DNA of 64,000 nt from CAVOXO01 sp963700425. GTDB lineage: Bacteria > Actinomycetota > Acidimicrobiia > Acidimicrobiales > Microtrichaceae. The position numbers and the translations under genes are program-made. Positions 26,837-36,801 of the stretch are shown here, piece after piece. The stretch is taken from the NCBI GenBank assembly GCA_963700425.1, contig CAVOXO010000003.1, forward strand, positions 744,001 through 808,000, written 5' to 3'. The notes below the pieces were generated by a model that searched no databases, was not told the origin of the DNA, and worked only from the letters and a program-made list of their open reading frames with translations. The first letter of the stretch is position 1. Each line of letters opens with the position of its first letter.

Positions 26837-29005
26837 TCAGCCGGCCCCGACGAACTCGATGGGAGGGGTCTTCTCCTCGCACCCCTCGACGCCGGCGATC
26901 GCCGACGGGGCCACGAGGAACTCCCGCCGAAGATCGCGGAGACACTTCGGGGCCGCGAAGACGATGTCCTCGCTCATCGTCGGGAAGCGGGCGACCGTGG
27001 CGTTGTTGAGGGTGCGCTCCATCATCTCGGCCCAGTCGTTCACGCCGGCGACCGCCAGTCCCCCCTGGGAGATGAACACCGGGAGGTTTCCCGACAGCGG
27101 GGTCGCGACGTCGTCGAAGATCGACGGGACGTTCCACGCCGCACACAGATCGGCGAGCGCAGGCTCGTCGGCCCCTCCGAACGGCGCCAGCGCCGCGTTC
27201 GACAGGTCCGCCGATCGGGGGCGGGAACCGTCATAGCTGCAGACGTAGGAGAGGACGGCGGCGTTCGCCACGCCCGGGTCGACGAAGAGCCGGTAGGGCT
27301 CGTCGATGGCGGCGCTGGCCACGAGCTGTTCGGCCGTCACCGGGGTGGCGACCGCGGTGGGCACGTATCCCAGTTGTGGGGTCGACGACAACGCGGCGTG
27401 CAGCGCTGCGGAAAGGCGCTTGCCGTCCAACAGCACGTCGATCGCCGACCCGCTGGCCCCGAGCGGAATGGTCTCGACCTGACGTGGGGCGCTCTCGAGG
27501 TCGAGGAAACGTTGCTCGAACGATTCCTCCAGGTCACCGAACGTGGCGAGGCAGTCGGGGTCCGCCTCGCAGAGTCCGTTGAGACGGTCGAACGCCTCCC
27601 AGAGATTTCGGGCGGGATCGGCGACCTTGGACTGACCCGGCGGCGTCGGATTCGCCAACAGCAGGGACGAGACGCGGCCGGGGTTGGTTCGGGCGAACTC
27701 CATCGCAGCCGTCGATGACACGTCGCCCGCGGCGACGGAGACGGAGTCCAGGTCGAGGGCCACGGTGAGGTCCCGCAGGTCGTTCGCGACCTCGACCATG
27801 GTGTATCCCTCCAGCCGGACCCCTTCGTCACGGAGGCGGGCCGCGCACTGTTCAGCTGCTCGGACCCGCTGTTGCACTCCTGCGAGGTCGTCGGATCGCA
27901 GAGCGAACGAGGCTGTCCACGAGTCACGGATCTCCTCGCAGTCGAGCCGGTCCCCGTCGGAGGGGGACAGACCTCGATAGCTGAGCGCATACAGGTCGGA
28001 GACATCTCGCAGCGACGTGGTCTCGAGCTGATCCCCGGCGTCGAGAATCAGCACCGGGGGAGCGCTCGGCGTCGAGCGGGCGGCGGCGCGCACCACGTCG
28101 ACGCCGATCGTGGGACCGTCGGGATCGCTCCTCACCTCGGGCACCGTCAGCCGACCGCACTGCGCCGCTGGTGTCGCCTGGGTGACCTCGGGCGGACAGT
28201 CCGTGCTCTCGAACTCCGGCGTGTAACCCTCCGGTGAGGTGATGGCCTCACCGGTGGCACCGCCGAGCGGAGCGTCGACCGCGTCGGCGGAGTCCACCGC
28301 GCCCCCGTCGTCGGATCGGAGCCACCACCAACCACCCGGAACGACCGCGATGACCACCGTTGCGGCAGCGGCCACGGGGAACAACCTCCGCCACAGGGGG
28401 GCCTCATCCTCGTCGTCGTGGTCGTGGTCGTGGTCGTCGCCGGGCTGAGCGGCGGTCGTCGACGGAGTGGAGAGGGGCGGGCTCTCCGCGTCCCGGGGGC
28501 TGTCGACCGCGACCACATCGACGGGTCCCGCCAGGCCCTTGAGACTCATGGGACCGAGCGGGTCGAAGGTGTGGGTGTCGGCGCGCGACCCGATCACGGT
28601 ACGAACCACCGCGGTGGCCAGCGTCTGGCGGGGTGCCGCGGCCGAGCACAGCCTGGCGGCCTCGACGACGGGGGTACCGAACCAGTCGCCGTCGTCCTCG
28701 CTCACCTCGCCGACACTGATCCCGATGCGCAGGCGGGCGGGATCGTCGGGGTCGAGGCCGGCGACGCTCTCGTGCATCTTCGCCGCGCAGTGGATCGCGT
28801 CGATGGTGCTGTGTTCGAACACGACCATCAGCCCGTCGCCCAGGTTCTTGATCACCACGCCGCCCGTCTCCTCGCACGGGGCGGTCAACCGGCCGAAGAA
28901 GCGATGCCGGAACTCGTCACCGGCGGTGTCGCCCAGGCGGGTGAGCCGTGCCGTCGAGTCCACCAGGTCGCAGAACAGCACCGCGGCGGTGGCCGTGGTG
29001 CTCAT
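26837..29005 (-). CDS. Class III adenylate/guanylate cyclase fused through one membrane helix to a degenerate alpha/beta hydrolase domain
   Basis: 722 residues. The N-terminal cyclase domain (~5-165) has the metal-binding FCDLVDST, KNLGDGLMVVF and the dimer-interface stretch FGTPVVEAARLC typical of actinobacterial cyclases. After a low-complexity acidic stretch (HDHDHDDEDE) comes one membrane helix (~207-225). The C-terminal ~460 residues resemble TAP-like alpha/beta hydrolases (CGRLTVPEV, VLILDAGDQ, CAAWNVPS), but the nucleophile elbow reads AAGDVSS rather than GxSxGG, so the serine is gone. This suggests an extracytoplasmic sensor rather than an enzyme, controlling cytoplasmic cAMP production. 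The gene converges with the CYP51 operon. Confidence 0.82.
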   Translation of the reverse strand: MSTTATAAVLFCDLVDSTARLTRLGDTAGDEFRHRFFGRLTAPCEETGGVVIKNLGDGLMVVFEHSTIDAIHCAAKMHESVAGLDPDDPARLRIGISVGEVSEDDGDWFGTPVVEAARLCSAAAPRQTLATAVVRTVIGSRADTHTFDPLGPMSLKGLAGPVDVVAVDSPRDAESPPLSTPSTTAAQPGDDHDHDHDDEDEAPLWRRLFPVAAAATVVIAVVPGGWWWLRSDDGGAVDSADAVDAPLGGATGEAITSPEGYTPEFESTDCPPEVTQATPAAQCGRLTVPEVRSDPDGPTIGVDVVRAAARSTPSAPPVLILDAGDQLETTSLRDVSDLYALSYRGLSPSDGDRLDCEEIRDSWTASFALRSDDLAGVQQRVRAAEQCAARLRDEGVRLEGYTMVEVANDLRDLTVALDLDSVSVAAGDVSSTAAMEFARTNPGRVSSLLLANPTPPGQSKVADPARNLWEAFDRLNGLCEADPDCLATFGDLEESFEQRFLDLESAPRQVETIPLGASGSAIDVLLDGKRLSAALHAALSSTPQLGYVPTAVATPVTAEQLVASAAIDEPYRLFVDPGVANAAVLSYVCSYDGSRPRSADLSNAALAPFGGADEPALADLCAAWNVPSIFDDVATPLSGNLPVFISQGGLAVAGVNDWAEMMERTLNNATVARFPTMSEDIVFAAPKCLRDLRREFLVAPSAIAGVEGCEEKTPPIEFVGAG

Positions 29006-29113
29006 CGCGAGCTCCGAACGACACGGGTCGGCATCGGTGACCAGTCTTTCAGACGTGCCGGCAGATCGCGCAAGGGTCCGATCCCGGTCCTGTCAGCCCC
29101 TAGGGTCGACAGG

Positions 29114-30586
29114 GTGGACGAGCTCGTTGACGACGCCGGAGAACCTCGACCGGCGGCGGCGGCACTGATGGCCACCCTGGCGAATCTCGACGTCGAGGAG
29201 CTCAGAGAGCGCCAGAAGGCGGCCGAACTGGACATCAGGACCCTCGGCATCACCTTCACCGTCTACTCCGACGGTCAGCACATCGACCGGGCCTGGCCCT
29301 TCGACGTGATCCCGCGGGTGATCTCGGGCGCGGAATGGGACTCGGTGAGTCGCGGCCTCACGCAGCGACTCGTGGCGCTCAACCGCTTCATGGACGACGT
29401 CTACAACGACCAGCGGATCATCGACGACGGAGTGTTCCCCGCCGATCTCATCGAGCACTCGGTGAACTTCCGTCCCGAGTGCCGCGGTGTCCACCCGCCG
29501 TTCGGGGTGTGGGCCCACATCTCGGGTTCCGACCTGGTGCGTGACGACAACGGGACCATGTACGTCCTGGAGGACAATCTCCGGGTTCCCTCGGGCGTCA
29601 GCTACGTCCTGGAGAACCGCGCGGTCACCAAGAGGGCGTTCGGTGACCTGTTCGAGCGGCAGTCGATCCGGCCGGTCGACGGGTACACCGACGAGCTCAA
29701 CCGCCTGCTCACCTCCCTCGCTCCCGACGGCATCGACGACCCCCAGATAGCAGTGCTGACCCCCGGCGTCTTCAACTCCGCCTACTTCGAGCACTCGTTC
29801 CTCGCCCAGCGGATGGGGGCGGCGTTGGTCGAGGGCATCGACCTGGTCGTCGGCGCCGACGACTGCGTGTACATGCGGACCATCAACGGACTCGAGCGGG
29901 TCCACGTGATCTACCGCCGGGTCGACGACCTCTTCTTGGATCCCGACGTCTTCCGCGAGGATTCGCTCCTGGGCGTCCGCGGCCTGATGCGGGCCTGGAC
30001 GGCAGGGAACGTCGGGTTGGCCAACGCTCCGGGAGCGGGCGTCGCCGACGACAAGGTGGTGTACGCGTGGGTGCCCGACATCATCCGCTACTACCTCGAC
30101 GAGGAGCCCCTCATCGCCAACGTCCCGACGTATCGGCCGATGTACGACGAGGAGCGATCCTTCGTCATCGACAACATCGGTGACCTGGTCGTGAAGCCTG
30201 CCAACGAGAGCGGTGGATACGGCATCGTCATCGGCAATCGGGCCACCCGCGACGAGCTCGACGACACCGTGGACGCCATTCGGCGGGATCCGCGCAACTG
30301 GGTGGCCCAGCCGATCCTGTCGCTCTCCACCGTTCCCACCCTCGTCGACGAGGGCATCGAGCCGCGTCATGTCGACCTCCGGCCCTTCATCCTCACCGGT
30401 GCGGACACCTACGTGACGCCCGGCGGGCTGACCCGGGTGGCCCTCGACCGGGGCTCGCTCATCGTGAATTCGTCCCAGGGCGGCGGGAGCAAGGACACCT
30501 GGGTGGTCGACGATGCCCCGGGCCCCGGCCCGGGATCGCTCGCCCCATCGCAGACCCGGAGTCAGGCCGTCCGGGGGGATGGCTGA
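29114..30586 (+). CDS. Circularly permuted ATP-grasp protein (type 2, DUF404/DUF407)
   Basis: 490 residues. Conserved blocks of the family are all present: HSVNFRPECRGVHPP, YVLEDNLRVPSGVSYV, DLVVKPANESGGYG and a closing SSQGGGSKDTWV. The start is a GTG; TAGGGT at 29101-29106 lies seven bases before it, a leaderless-type promoter. ATP-grasp enzymes join a carboxylate to an amine; this subfamily is predicted (Iyer, Aravind and colleagues) to modify peptides with alpha-E and transglutaminase partners, all of which follow here. An in-frame extension upstream is antisense to the cyclase and can be ignored. Confidence 0.88.
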   Translation: MDELVDDAGEPRPAAAALMATLANLDVEELRERQKAAELDIRTLGITFTVYSDGQHIDRAWPFDVIPRVISGAEWDSVSRGLTQRLVALNRFMDDVYNDQRIIDDGVFPADLIEHSVNFRPECRGVHPPFGVWAHISGSDLVRDDNGTMYVLEDNLRVPSGVSYVLENRAVTKRAFGDLFERQSIRPVDGYTDELNRLLTSLAPDGIDDPQIAVLTPGVFNSAYFEHSFLAQRMGAALVEGIDLVVGADDCVYMRTINGLERVHVIYRRVDDLFLDPDVFREDSLLGVRGLMRAWTAGNVGLANAPGAGVADDKVVYAWVPDIIRYYLDEEPLIANVPTYRPMYDEERSFVIDNIGDLVVKPANESGGYGIVIGNRATRDELDDTVDAIRRDPRNWVAQPILSLSTVPTLVDEGIEPRHVDLRPFILTGADTYVTPGGLTRVALDRGSLIVNSSQGGGSKDTWVVDDAPGPGPGSLAPSQTRSQAVRGDG

Positions 30587-31547
30587 GATGGCTCTGTTGG
30601 CTCGCGTGGCCGACCGCCTGTACTGGGGGGCCCGCTACGTCGAGAGGGCAGAGGACACCGCCCGCATCGTCGGAGCGTTCAGCGAGCTCATCATCGACCT
30701 TCCCATCACGGCCGATTCCCGGTGGCTCCCGCTGGTGACCATCACCGGGAGCGCGGTCGAGCTGGACGACACCACTTCGGACGGCCACGAGGACAGCATC
30801 ATCGGTCGGTTGGTGATCGACCGATCCAACCCCGGCAGCATCGCCAGTTGCATCGAGTCGTCCCGGGCCAACCTGCGCGGCGCCCGGGAGGTCATGCCGC
30901 GGGAGGCGTGGCGCACCGTCAACTCGTTGTCGCAGTTCGTCGAGGCCGCCTCGGCTCGAGCCGTGCAACGGAGCCGCCGGGATGCCTTTCTCACCCGGGT
31001 GATCGACGACAGTCGTCGCCTCGACGGCGTGCTCGAATCGACGATGACCCGGGACAACACCTATCGCATGTGGCGACTCGGCCGCCTCATCGAGAGGGCC
31101 GACATGACCACCAGGGTTCTGGGCGTGGCTGCCGCCTCGCTGCTGCAGCAGGAGCTCGCCGAGGTCCCCGCCGTTCACGACGAGGTCCAGTGGATGGGCG
31201 TTCTGCGGTCGCTGTCGGCTCTGCAGATGTACCAGCGCCACACACGGGGACCCATCGAGGCCCGATCCGTCGTCGACTTCCTCCTGTTCCATTCGGCCTT
31301 TCCCCGATCGGTGCGCGGCTGTCTCGATGAGATCCGCACCGTCCTGTCGGATCTGCCGGACCCTCACAAGGTGATCGCCGTGCTCGACGGCACCGCCGAG
31401 CAGTTGGTGGGGTCGTCGTTGAGGGTCTTCGACGCCGATCCGTCCGACGGCGCCGCCCTCGACGGGGTCATGGATGCTCTTCAGGTCGCCCTGGAGTCAC
31501 TCGGGTCGGCCATCACCGCTCGCTACGTCGACGCGGCGGCCTTGTGA
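30579..31547 (+). CDS. Alpha-E domain protein (DUF403)
   Basis: 322 residues, all helical. Family hallmarks: ARVADRLYWGARYVERAEDTAR near the start, RLGRLIERADMTTRVL in the middle, HSAFPRSVRGCLDEI near the end. Its ATG lies eight bases inside the ATP-grasp gene. Alpha-E proteins always accompany the circularly permuted ATP-grasp enzymes; the biochemical role is not known. Confidence 0.88.
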   Translation: MAEMALLARVADRLYWGARYVERAEDTARIVGAFSELIIDLPITADSRWLPLVTITGSAVELDDTTSDGHEDSIIGRLVIDRSNPGSIASCIESSRANLRGAREVMPREAWRTVNSLSQFVEAASARAVQRSRRDAFLTRVIDDSRRLDGVLESTMTRDNTYRMWRLGRLIERADMTTRVLGVAAASLLQQELAEVPAVHDEVQWMGVLRSLSALQMYQRHTRGPIEARSVVDFLLFHSAFPRSVRGCLDEIRTVLSDLPDPHKVIAVLDGTAEQLVGSSLRVFDADPSDGAALDGVMDALQVALESLGSAITARYVDAAAL

Positions 31548-31596
31548 CATCAGCGGTGGCGGAGCGTTGTCGGATGATCGCAGCAGGTGCGACGCT

Positions 31597-33834
31597 ATGA
31601 CCATGAGCGCCAGCGGATTGGAGACGTTCACCGGACCGCTGTCGCCACCGGAGGGGTTGCGGCGCGCCTGGGTCGATTCCGCGGTGATCGCCACCTTCCA
31701 GGATCGGGCCGACCGTCTCCTCGCCGCGGAAGGGGCCGGCCACCTCGTCCACGATCTGCCGGTACGCGGCGACGGCCGTTCCGCCGCTCCCGAGAGCCGA
31801 CCATGGCGACTCGACCCGATCCCCGCGGTCATCGGTTCGACCGTCTTCGATTGGCTGGCAGCGGCGGTGGCCGAGCGGATGGTGGCGTTGGAAGCGGTGA
31901 CCGCCGATCTCTACGGGGCCCGGACCCTGGTCGGCGAGCGGATCGTGCCGGCGGAGGTGCTGACCTCCATGCCGGAGTATCGCCTCTCGGCGGTGGGGGC
32001 CGAGCCCCGTCGGTGGCTCACCACCTACGCGGTCGACCTCGCTCTCTCGGCCGACGGGGTGTGGTCGGTGGTTCAGGATCTCACCGATGCGCCGCCGGGG
32101 CTCGGATACGCCCTGTTGAACCGATCGGTCATGTCGCGGGTTCTGCCCGACGTATTGGCGTCGACCGATGTCGCGTCGTTGGCCGGGTTCACCGGAGTGG
32201 TGCGGCGAGCGCTGGCGGCCGCGTCGTCCGTCGAGAGTCCCCGTATCGTCGTCTTCTCGGGCGGTCTCGATCATCCCTCCTACATCGATCATTCCTTTCT
32301 CGCCGTTCACCTCGGTGTGAATCTCGTCGAGGGGGCCGATCTGGTGGTTCGACAGCGCCGGGTGTGGCTGCGGACGCTCGAGGGGCTCGAACCGGTGGAC
32401 GTTCTCTACCGTCGGATCGCCGACCCCGGGGTCGATCCGCTCGACGTGGGTTCGGTCGGATCGGTCGGGGTACCCGGTGTCCTCCAGGCGGTCAGATCGG
32501 GAGGGGTCGTGCTCGCCAACGCCCACGGTGCCGGCGTGGTCGAATCGCCGCTGCTCCGCCCCCACCTCGACGACGCCATGAGCCGACTGCACCCCGCGGC
32601 GGCCTCGCTGCCCCTGCTCGACGACGCATCGACGAAGCTCGCTCCGGTGCCCGTCTCTCCCAGCCTCCTCGCGCCCGGAGCGGTCGCCACCGGTCTGGTG
32701 GTGAGACTGTTCGCGGTGTGGGACGGCACGAACGTGTCGGTGCTCGGCGGCGGCAGCGGCAGGGTTGCCCTGCCGGGCGACGATCTGCGCCGGCCGACGG
32801 CGTGCATCGCCAAGGATGTCTGGGTGCTCGGCCGGGCCGGTGCGCCGGTGGTGGGACCACGCCTCCCTCAGGTCGATCTCGGTCAATCGGTTCCGACCCG
32901 GGCGGCGGCGGCGCTGTTCTGGTCCAATCGGGCGGCCGAACGGGCCGAGGCGATGGCTCGAACGGTACGGGTGATCTCCTCACGGCTCGACGCAGATCCG
33001 GGTCTGGCGATGTTGGACGGCGGTGAGTGGACCCGCAGGATGTTGGGGGTCGCCGCCGGAGTCCGACGATTCCGGCTCGACGACACCGTCGGTGCCGCTC
33101 CGACCGTCGACCGTCTGCGCGGGGAGTTGGCCTCGCTCTCCGAGGCGGTGACCTATGAGATCGGATCGCTCCTCACCGAAGCGACCACGGTGCGCGAATA
33201 CCTCTCGATCACCGCCGGCCGGGTGTTGGCGCGCCTGGCGAACCTGCGAACGACAGTGCGGAGCGAAGGTGCAGGAGTGGACGACATGGACGGGCTCCTG
33301 GCCGACCTCGCCGCCCTGGCCGGGCTGTGGAACGAGAGCACGGTGCGCGGGCCCGCGTGGCTGATCGGCGACATCGCCCGCCGGCTCGAACGGGGCCTGG
33401 TCGTCGTCGATCTGGTCGAGGCGACAACGGCTCCCGGTGGCCCGGCGGCCTCCGGTCCGGAGCGCGACGTCGATGCCATGTCCGTCGAGGTTCTCCTGGC
33501 GGCCAACGAGAGCCTCGTGGCCTACCGGCGACGGCACCGCAGTGATGTCGAACCCGAGGCCGCTCTGGGTCTGGTGGTGAACGATGTCACCAACCCGCGG
33601 TCGCTCGCCGCGAGCATTGCGGTGGCCACCCGCCATGCCCGGGACCTCGACTGGGAGGAGGGACACGCTCTCTTCGGAAGGGCGAAGTCTGCGCTCGACA
33701 TGCCGACGAACGATGGGTTGACCGACGTCCGCGCCGCTCTCGACGAGGCGAGCGCCCTGCTCGTCGGTCGGTGGTTCTCGGCACCGGTGAACGCCACGTT
33801 GATGGGGCCCGCCATGGCGGACGGGGCGTCGTGA
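31597..33834 (+). CDS. Circularly permuted ATP-grasp fused to an alpha-E domain
   Basis: 745 residues. The first ~470 form a second, more divergent permuted ATP-grasp domain (DHPSYIDHSFLAVHLGVNLV, VLANAHGAGVVE), and ~470-745 an alpha-E domain (SNRAAERAEAMARTVR, DPRSLAAS-like NPRSLAASI). The ATP-grasp half lacks the conserved KPANESGGYG block of its neighbour, so it may be catalytically weaker or regulatory. It lies 49 bases after the stand-alone alpha-E gene, and its stop overlaps the transglutaminase start. Confidence 0.85.
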   Translation: MTMSASGLETFTGPLSPPEGLRRAWVDSAVIATFQDRADRLLAAEGAGHLVHDLPVRGDGRSAAPESRPWRLDPIPAVIGSTVFDWLAAAVAERMVALEAVTADLYGARTLVGERIVPAEVLTSMPEYRLSAVGAEPRRWLTTYAVDLALSADGVWSVVQDLTDAPPGLGYALLNRSVMSRVLPDVLASTDVASLAGFTGVVRRALAAASSVESPRIVVFSGGLDHPSYIDHSFLAVHLGVNLVEGADLVVRQRRVWLRTLEGLEPVDVLYRRIADPGVDPLDVGSVGSVGVPGVLQAVRSGGVVLANAHGAGVVESPLLRPHLDDAMSRLHPAAASLPLLDDASTKLAPVPVSPSLLAPGAVATGLVVRLFAVWDGTNVSVLGGGSGRVALPGDDLRRPTACIAKDVWVLGRAGAPVVGPRLPQVDLGQSVPTRAAAALFWSNRAAERAEAMARTVRVISSRLDADPGLAMLDGGEWTRRMLGVAAGVRRFRLDDTVGAAPTVDRLRGELASLSEAVTYEIGSLLTEATTVREYLSITAGRVLARLANLRTTVRSEGAGVDDMDGLLADLAALAGLWNESTVRGPAWLIGDIARRLERGLVVVDLVEATTAPGGPAASGPERDVDAMSVEVLLAANESLVAYRRRHRSDVEPEAALGLVVNDVTNPRSLAASIAVATRHARDLDWEEGHALFGRAKSALDMPTNDGLTDVRAALDEASALLVGRWFSAPVNATLMGPAMADGAS

Positions 33835-34724
33835 CCGGCTCGGGGCGGACGTACCGCGTCGTTCACCGGACGTCGTACCGGTATTCGGAGATGATGACCG
33901 ACGGCTACACCGTTGCCGTTCTCGTTCCCCGGCCGACACCGTGGCAGCGGGTGTTGTCGTCGGAGGTGACGTTGACACCCGAGCCGTCGGAAGCCGATTC
34001 CTACCTCGACGCCTTCGGAAACCTGGTGACCCAGTTCGGTCTGCATCGACCGCATCAGGACGTGGCGGTGGATGCGGTCAGCACGTTGGAGATCGACGAA
34101 CGCCCCCCTCCCGTGGACGACACGCCGTGGGAGTCGGTGGTTCATGCTCTCGGCTCGATGGACGGTGACATGGCCATCGCCATCAACTTCTTCCGAGGGG
34201 CCTCGACCTTCGTGAAGGTCCACGATGTCGGCGGCCCTCTCGCGACGATGGCTCTCCGGTCGTTCACGCCGGGACGGTCGGTCGTCGAGGCGGCGACCGA
34301 CCTGTGCCGGTCGATCTTCGCGGACTTCGAGTTCGACTCGACGTTCTCGGAGGTGTCGACCCCGCTGGACGACGTCCTGGCCCAACGACGGGGTGTCTGC
34401 CAGGACTTCGCCCATGTTGCCGTCGGGTGCCTGCGGTCGATCGGTCTCGCCGCTCGATACGTGAGCGGATACATCGAGACCCTGCCCGAACCGGGAATGG
34501 AGCGGCTCGTCGGAGCCGACGCCTCCCATGCCTGGTGCTCGGTGTGGACACCGGTTGCCGGCTGGGTCGACTTCGACCCGACCAACGGTCACCTCCCTCC
34601 GAACCACCACATCACCGTCGCCTGGGGGCGTGACTACGCGGACGTGACCCCGGTGCGTGGCGTGATGATCGGCCCGGCCGCGACCCAGACCCTCCAGGTC
34701 TCCGTCGACGTCGCCCCGATCTGA
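33831..34724 (+). CDS. Transglutaminase-like cysteine protease/transferase
   Basis: 297 residues. Starts with the N-terminal beta domain of bacterial transglutaminase-like proteins (RVVHRTSYRYSEMMTDGY). The catalytic triad is visible as GVCQDFAH (Cys), DASHAWCSVW (His) and DFDPTNG (Asp). The GTG overlaps the previous stop. In Anbu-containing loci this gene sits with the ATP-grasp and alpha-E genes; here the Anbu gene is absent and a GH15 gene converges on it. Confidence 0.9.
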   Translation: MTGSGRTYRVVHRTSYRYSEMMTDGYTVAVLVPRPTPWQRVLSSEVTLTPEPSEADSYLDAFGNLVTQFGLHRPHQDVAVDAVSTLEIDERPPPVDDTPWESVVHALGSMDGDMAIAINFFRGASTFVKVHDVGGPLATMALRSFTPGRSVVEAATDLCRSIFADFEFDSTFSEVSTPLDDVLAQRRGVCQDFAHVAVGCLRSIGLAARYVSGYIETLPEPGMERLVGADASHAWCSVWTPVAGWVDFDPTNGHLPPNHHITVAWGRDYADVTPVRGVMIGPAATQTLQVSVDVAPI

Positions 34725-34749
34725 TCGCGGTCGGAGGGGCCGCTCGGAG

Positions 34750-36660
34750 TCACGTCGACTCGCCGACCGCCCGTGGGTGACGGGGCCCCGACGCGTGGAA
34801 CAGGTTCCAGGCCGTGTTGACGACGGCGATGTGGGTGAAGGCCTGAGGGAAGTTGCCCAGGAGTTGCCCGGTCGTCGTGTCGTACTCCTCGCTGAACAGG
34901 CCGAGATCGTTGCCGGTCCTCACCACCCGGTCGAACAACGCCAGCGCTTCGACCCGCCGCCCCTGCATGGCCAGGTTGTCGGCCAGCCACAGCGAACAGG
35001 CGAGGAAGACTCCTTCGGTGCCGCTCAGACCATCGATGCCCGTGGTGGCGGAATCGAGCTGGTAGCGACGCACGAGGCCGTCGACGATCAGCGTGGTGCC
35101 GACGGCATCGACGGTCGATCTCATCCGGGCATCGTCGGGCGGGAGGAACCCGACGAGGGGGATCATCAGGACCGCGGCATCGAGAGCCTCGGTGTCGTAG
35201 TGCTGGGTGAACGCTCCGACGTCGTGGTTGAATCCGCGGCGACAGACGTCGTCGTGGATCCGGGTCCGCAGCTCCCGCCAGCGGGCCAGCGGACCGGGCA
35301 GACGGTGCTCCTCGGAGGCCCGAACCGCCCGATCGACGGCCACCCACGCCATCACCTTCGAGTGGACGAAATGCCGGGGCGCGCCGCGGATCTCCCAGAT
35401 GCCGTCATCGGGTTCGGTCCAGTGCGCCTCCACGTGATCCACGAGCATGCGCTGGAGGTCCCACGATGCGTCGTCGCCCCCGAGGCCGTGGCGCCGGGCC
35501 ACGTGGAATGCATCCATGATCTCGCCGAAGACGTCGAGTTGGAACTGCGCGGCGGCGGCATTGCCGATGCGCACCGGCTGCGACCCCGCGAAGCCGTCCA
35601 ACCAGGTGGCCTCGGTTTCAGGAAGGCGCCGCTCGCCCCGGATTCCGTACATGATCTGCAAGGACTCGGGATCACCGGCGACGGCGCGGTTCAGCCAGCC
35701 ACTCCACGAACGCGCTTCCTCGCCGTGTCCGGCGAGGACGAGCGCGTACAGGGCGAACGTGGCGTCGCGCAGCCAGCAGTACCGGTAGTCCCAGTTCCGT
35801 TGCCCGCCGATCTCTTCGGGCAGCGAGGTGGTCGGCGCGGCCACGACGGCGCCGGTCGGCCCGAAGGTCAGGGCCTTGAGGGTCAGGAGCGATCGGACCG
35901 TGGCCTCGCGCAGCGGGCCGGTGAAACAACTTCGTTCCGCCCAGTCCGACCACCAGGCGGAGGTCCGCCCGATTTCGGCCCGGGCATCGATGGGTGCGCC
36001 GGGCTCCTCGAACGACGGAAACCATTCGAGGACGAACACGACCTCGTCACCGGCGTCGACGGTGAACGTCGCGACCGTGGAGAGACCGGCGCCACGGGTG
36101 GGTACCTCGGAGCTGAGCCGGAACGCGTCGGGCCCTGCGATCGCCACGATCCCGTCGCCGTCCCTGGTGACCCACGGGACGATCTGGCCGTAGTCACCCC
36201 GCAGGCGGAGCTGCATGCCGACCTCGACGAGTCCCGAGATCCCCCGCACCAACCGGATCAGGTGACGGGTCTCGGTGCCCACCGGCATCAGGTCGATGAC
36301 CCGTATTTCGCCGCCCGGCGTGCGGTGAACGGTCTCGAGAACCAGCGACTCACCGAGATAGGAACGACTCGTCGCCACCACGTCACCGGTCGGCGCCAGC
36401 GTCCAGCAGCCGTTGTCGAGCCCGCCCACCAGGGATGAGAGACACGCGGGCGAATCGAAGTCGGGCCAGCACAACCACTCGATGGTTCCGTCGCGATGGA
36501 CGAGAGCCGCCGATCTGGTGTCCCCGATGAGGCCGTAGTCGGAGATCGAGCTGTCGGGCGTCGCTGCGATGGGGTGAACCTCCGTCCGCCGCGCCTCGTC
36601 GCCGAGACGCCTGGTCGACAGCATGTCACCCGTCGGTCCGCCCGTCGGCCACCGTGCCAT
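34750..36660 (-). CDS. Glycoside hydrolase family 15 (glucoamylase/trehalase-like)
   Basis: About 636 residues. N-terminal beta domain with SDYGLIGDTRSAALVHRDG and WPDFDSPACLSSL; the (alpha/alpha)6 barrel includes GQRNWDYRYCWLRDATF, which holds a catalytic acidic site, and the closing LFSEEYD with the second Glu region. Actinobacterial members hydrolyse trehalose or alpha-glucans in the cytoplasm; there is no signal peptide. Starts at ATG 36660 or 36624. Divergent from zwf, so glucose released here could feed the oxidative pentose phosphate route encoded next to it. Confidence 0.88.
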   Translation of the reverse strand: MARWPTGGPTGDMLSTRRLGDEARRTEVHPIAATPDSSISDYGLIGDTRSAALVHRDGTIEWLCWPDFDSPACLSSLVGGLDNGCWTLAPTGDVVATSRSYLGESLVLETVHRTPGGEIRVIDLMPVGTETRHLIRLVRGISGLVEVGMQLRLRGDYGQIVPWVTRDGDGIVAIAGPDAFRLSSEVPTRGAGLSTVATFTVDAGDEVVFVLEWFPSFEEPGAPIDARAEIGRTSAWWSDWAERSCFTGPLREATVRSLLTLKALTFGPTGAVVAAPTTSLPEEIGGQRNWDYRYCWLRDATFALYALVLAGHGEEARSWSGWLNRAVAGDPESLQIMYGIRGERRLPETEATWLDGFAGSQPVRIGNAAAAQFQLDVFGEIMDAFHVARRHGLGGDDASWDLQRMLVDHVEAHWTEPDDGIWEIRGAPRHFVHSKVMAWVAVDRAVRASEEHRLPGPLARWRELRTRIHDDVCRRGFNHDVGAFTQHYDTEALDAAVLMIPLVGFLPPDDARMRSTVDAVGTTLIVDGLVRRYQLDSATTGIDGLSGTEGVFLACSLWLADNLAMQGRRVEALALFDRVVRTGNDLGLFSEEYDTTTGQLLGNFPQAFTHIAVVNTAWNLFHASGPRHPRAVGEST

Positions 36661-36801
36661 GCGCCCCGGGCGATGCGGGCCTAGGGTCGGACCTTCGACA
36701 CCGATGGCGATCGGGCGGGAGTGGATGACGATGCAGTTGGCGATGGACGGAGTCCGTCGAAGGGGGGCGATCCGGTTCCGCGGCTCGCGGCAGTCGACCC
36801 C

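Noticed and set aside
28418..29113. N-terminal extension of the ATP-grasp protein
   Set aside because: It lies antisense to the cyclase gene and has no conserved sequence; the family start and a -10-like hexamer point to the GTG at 29114.
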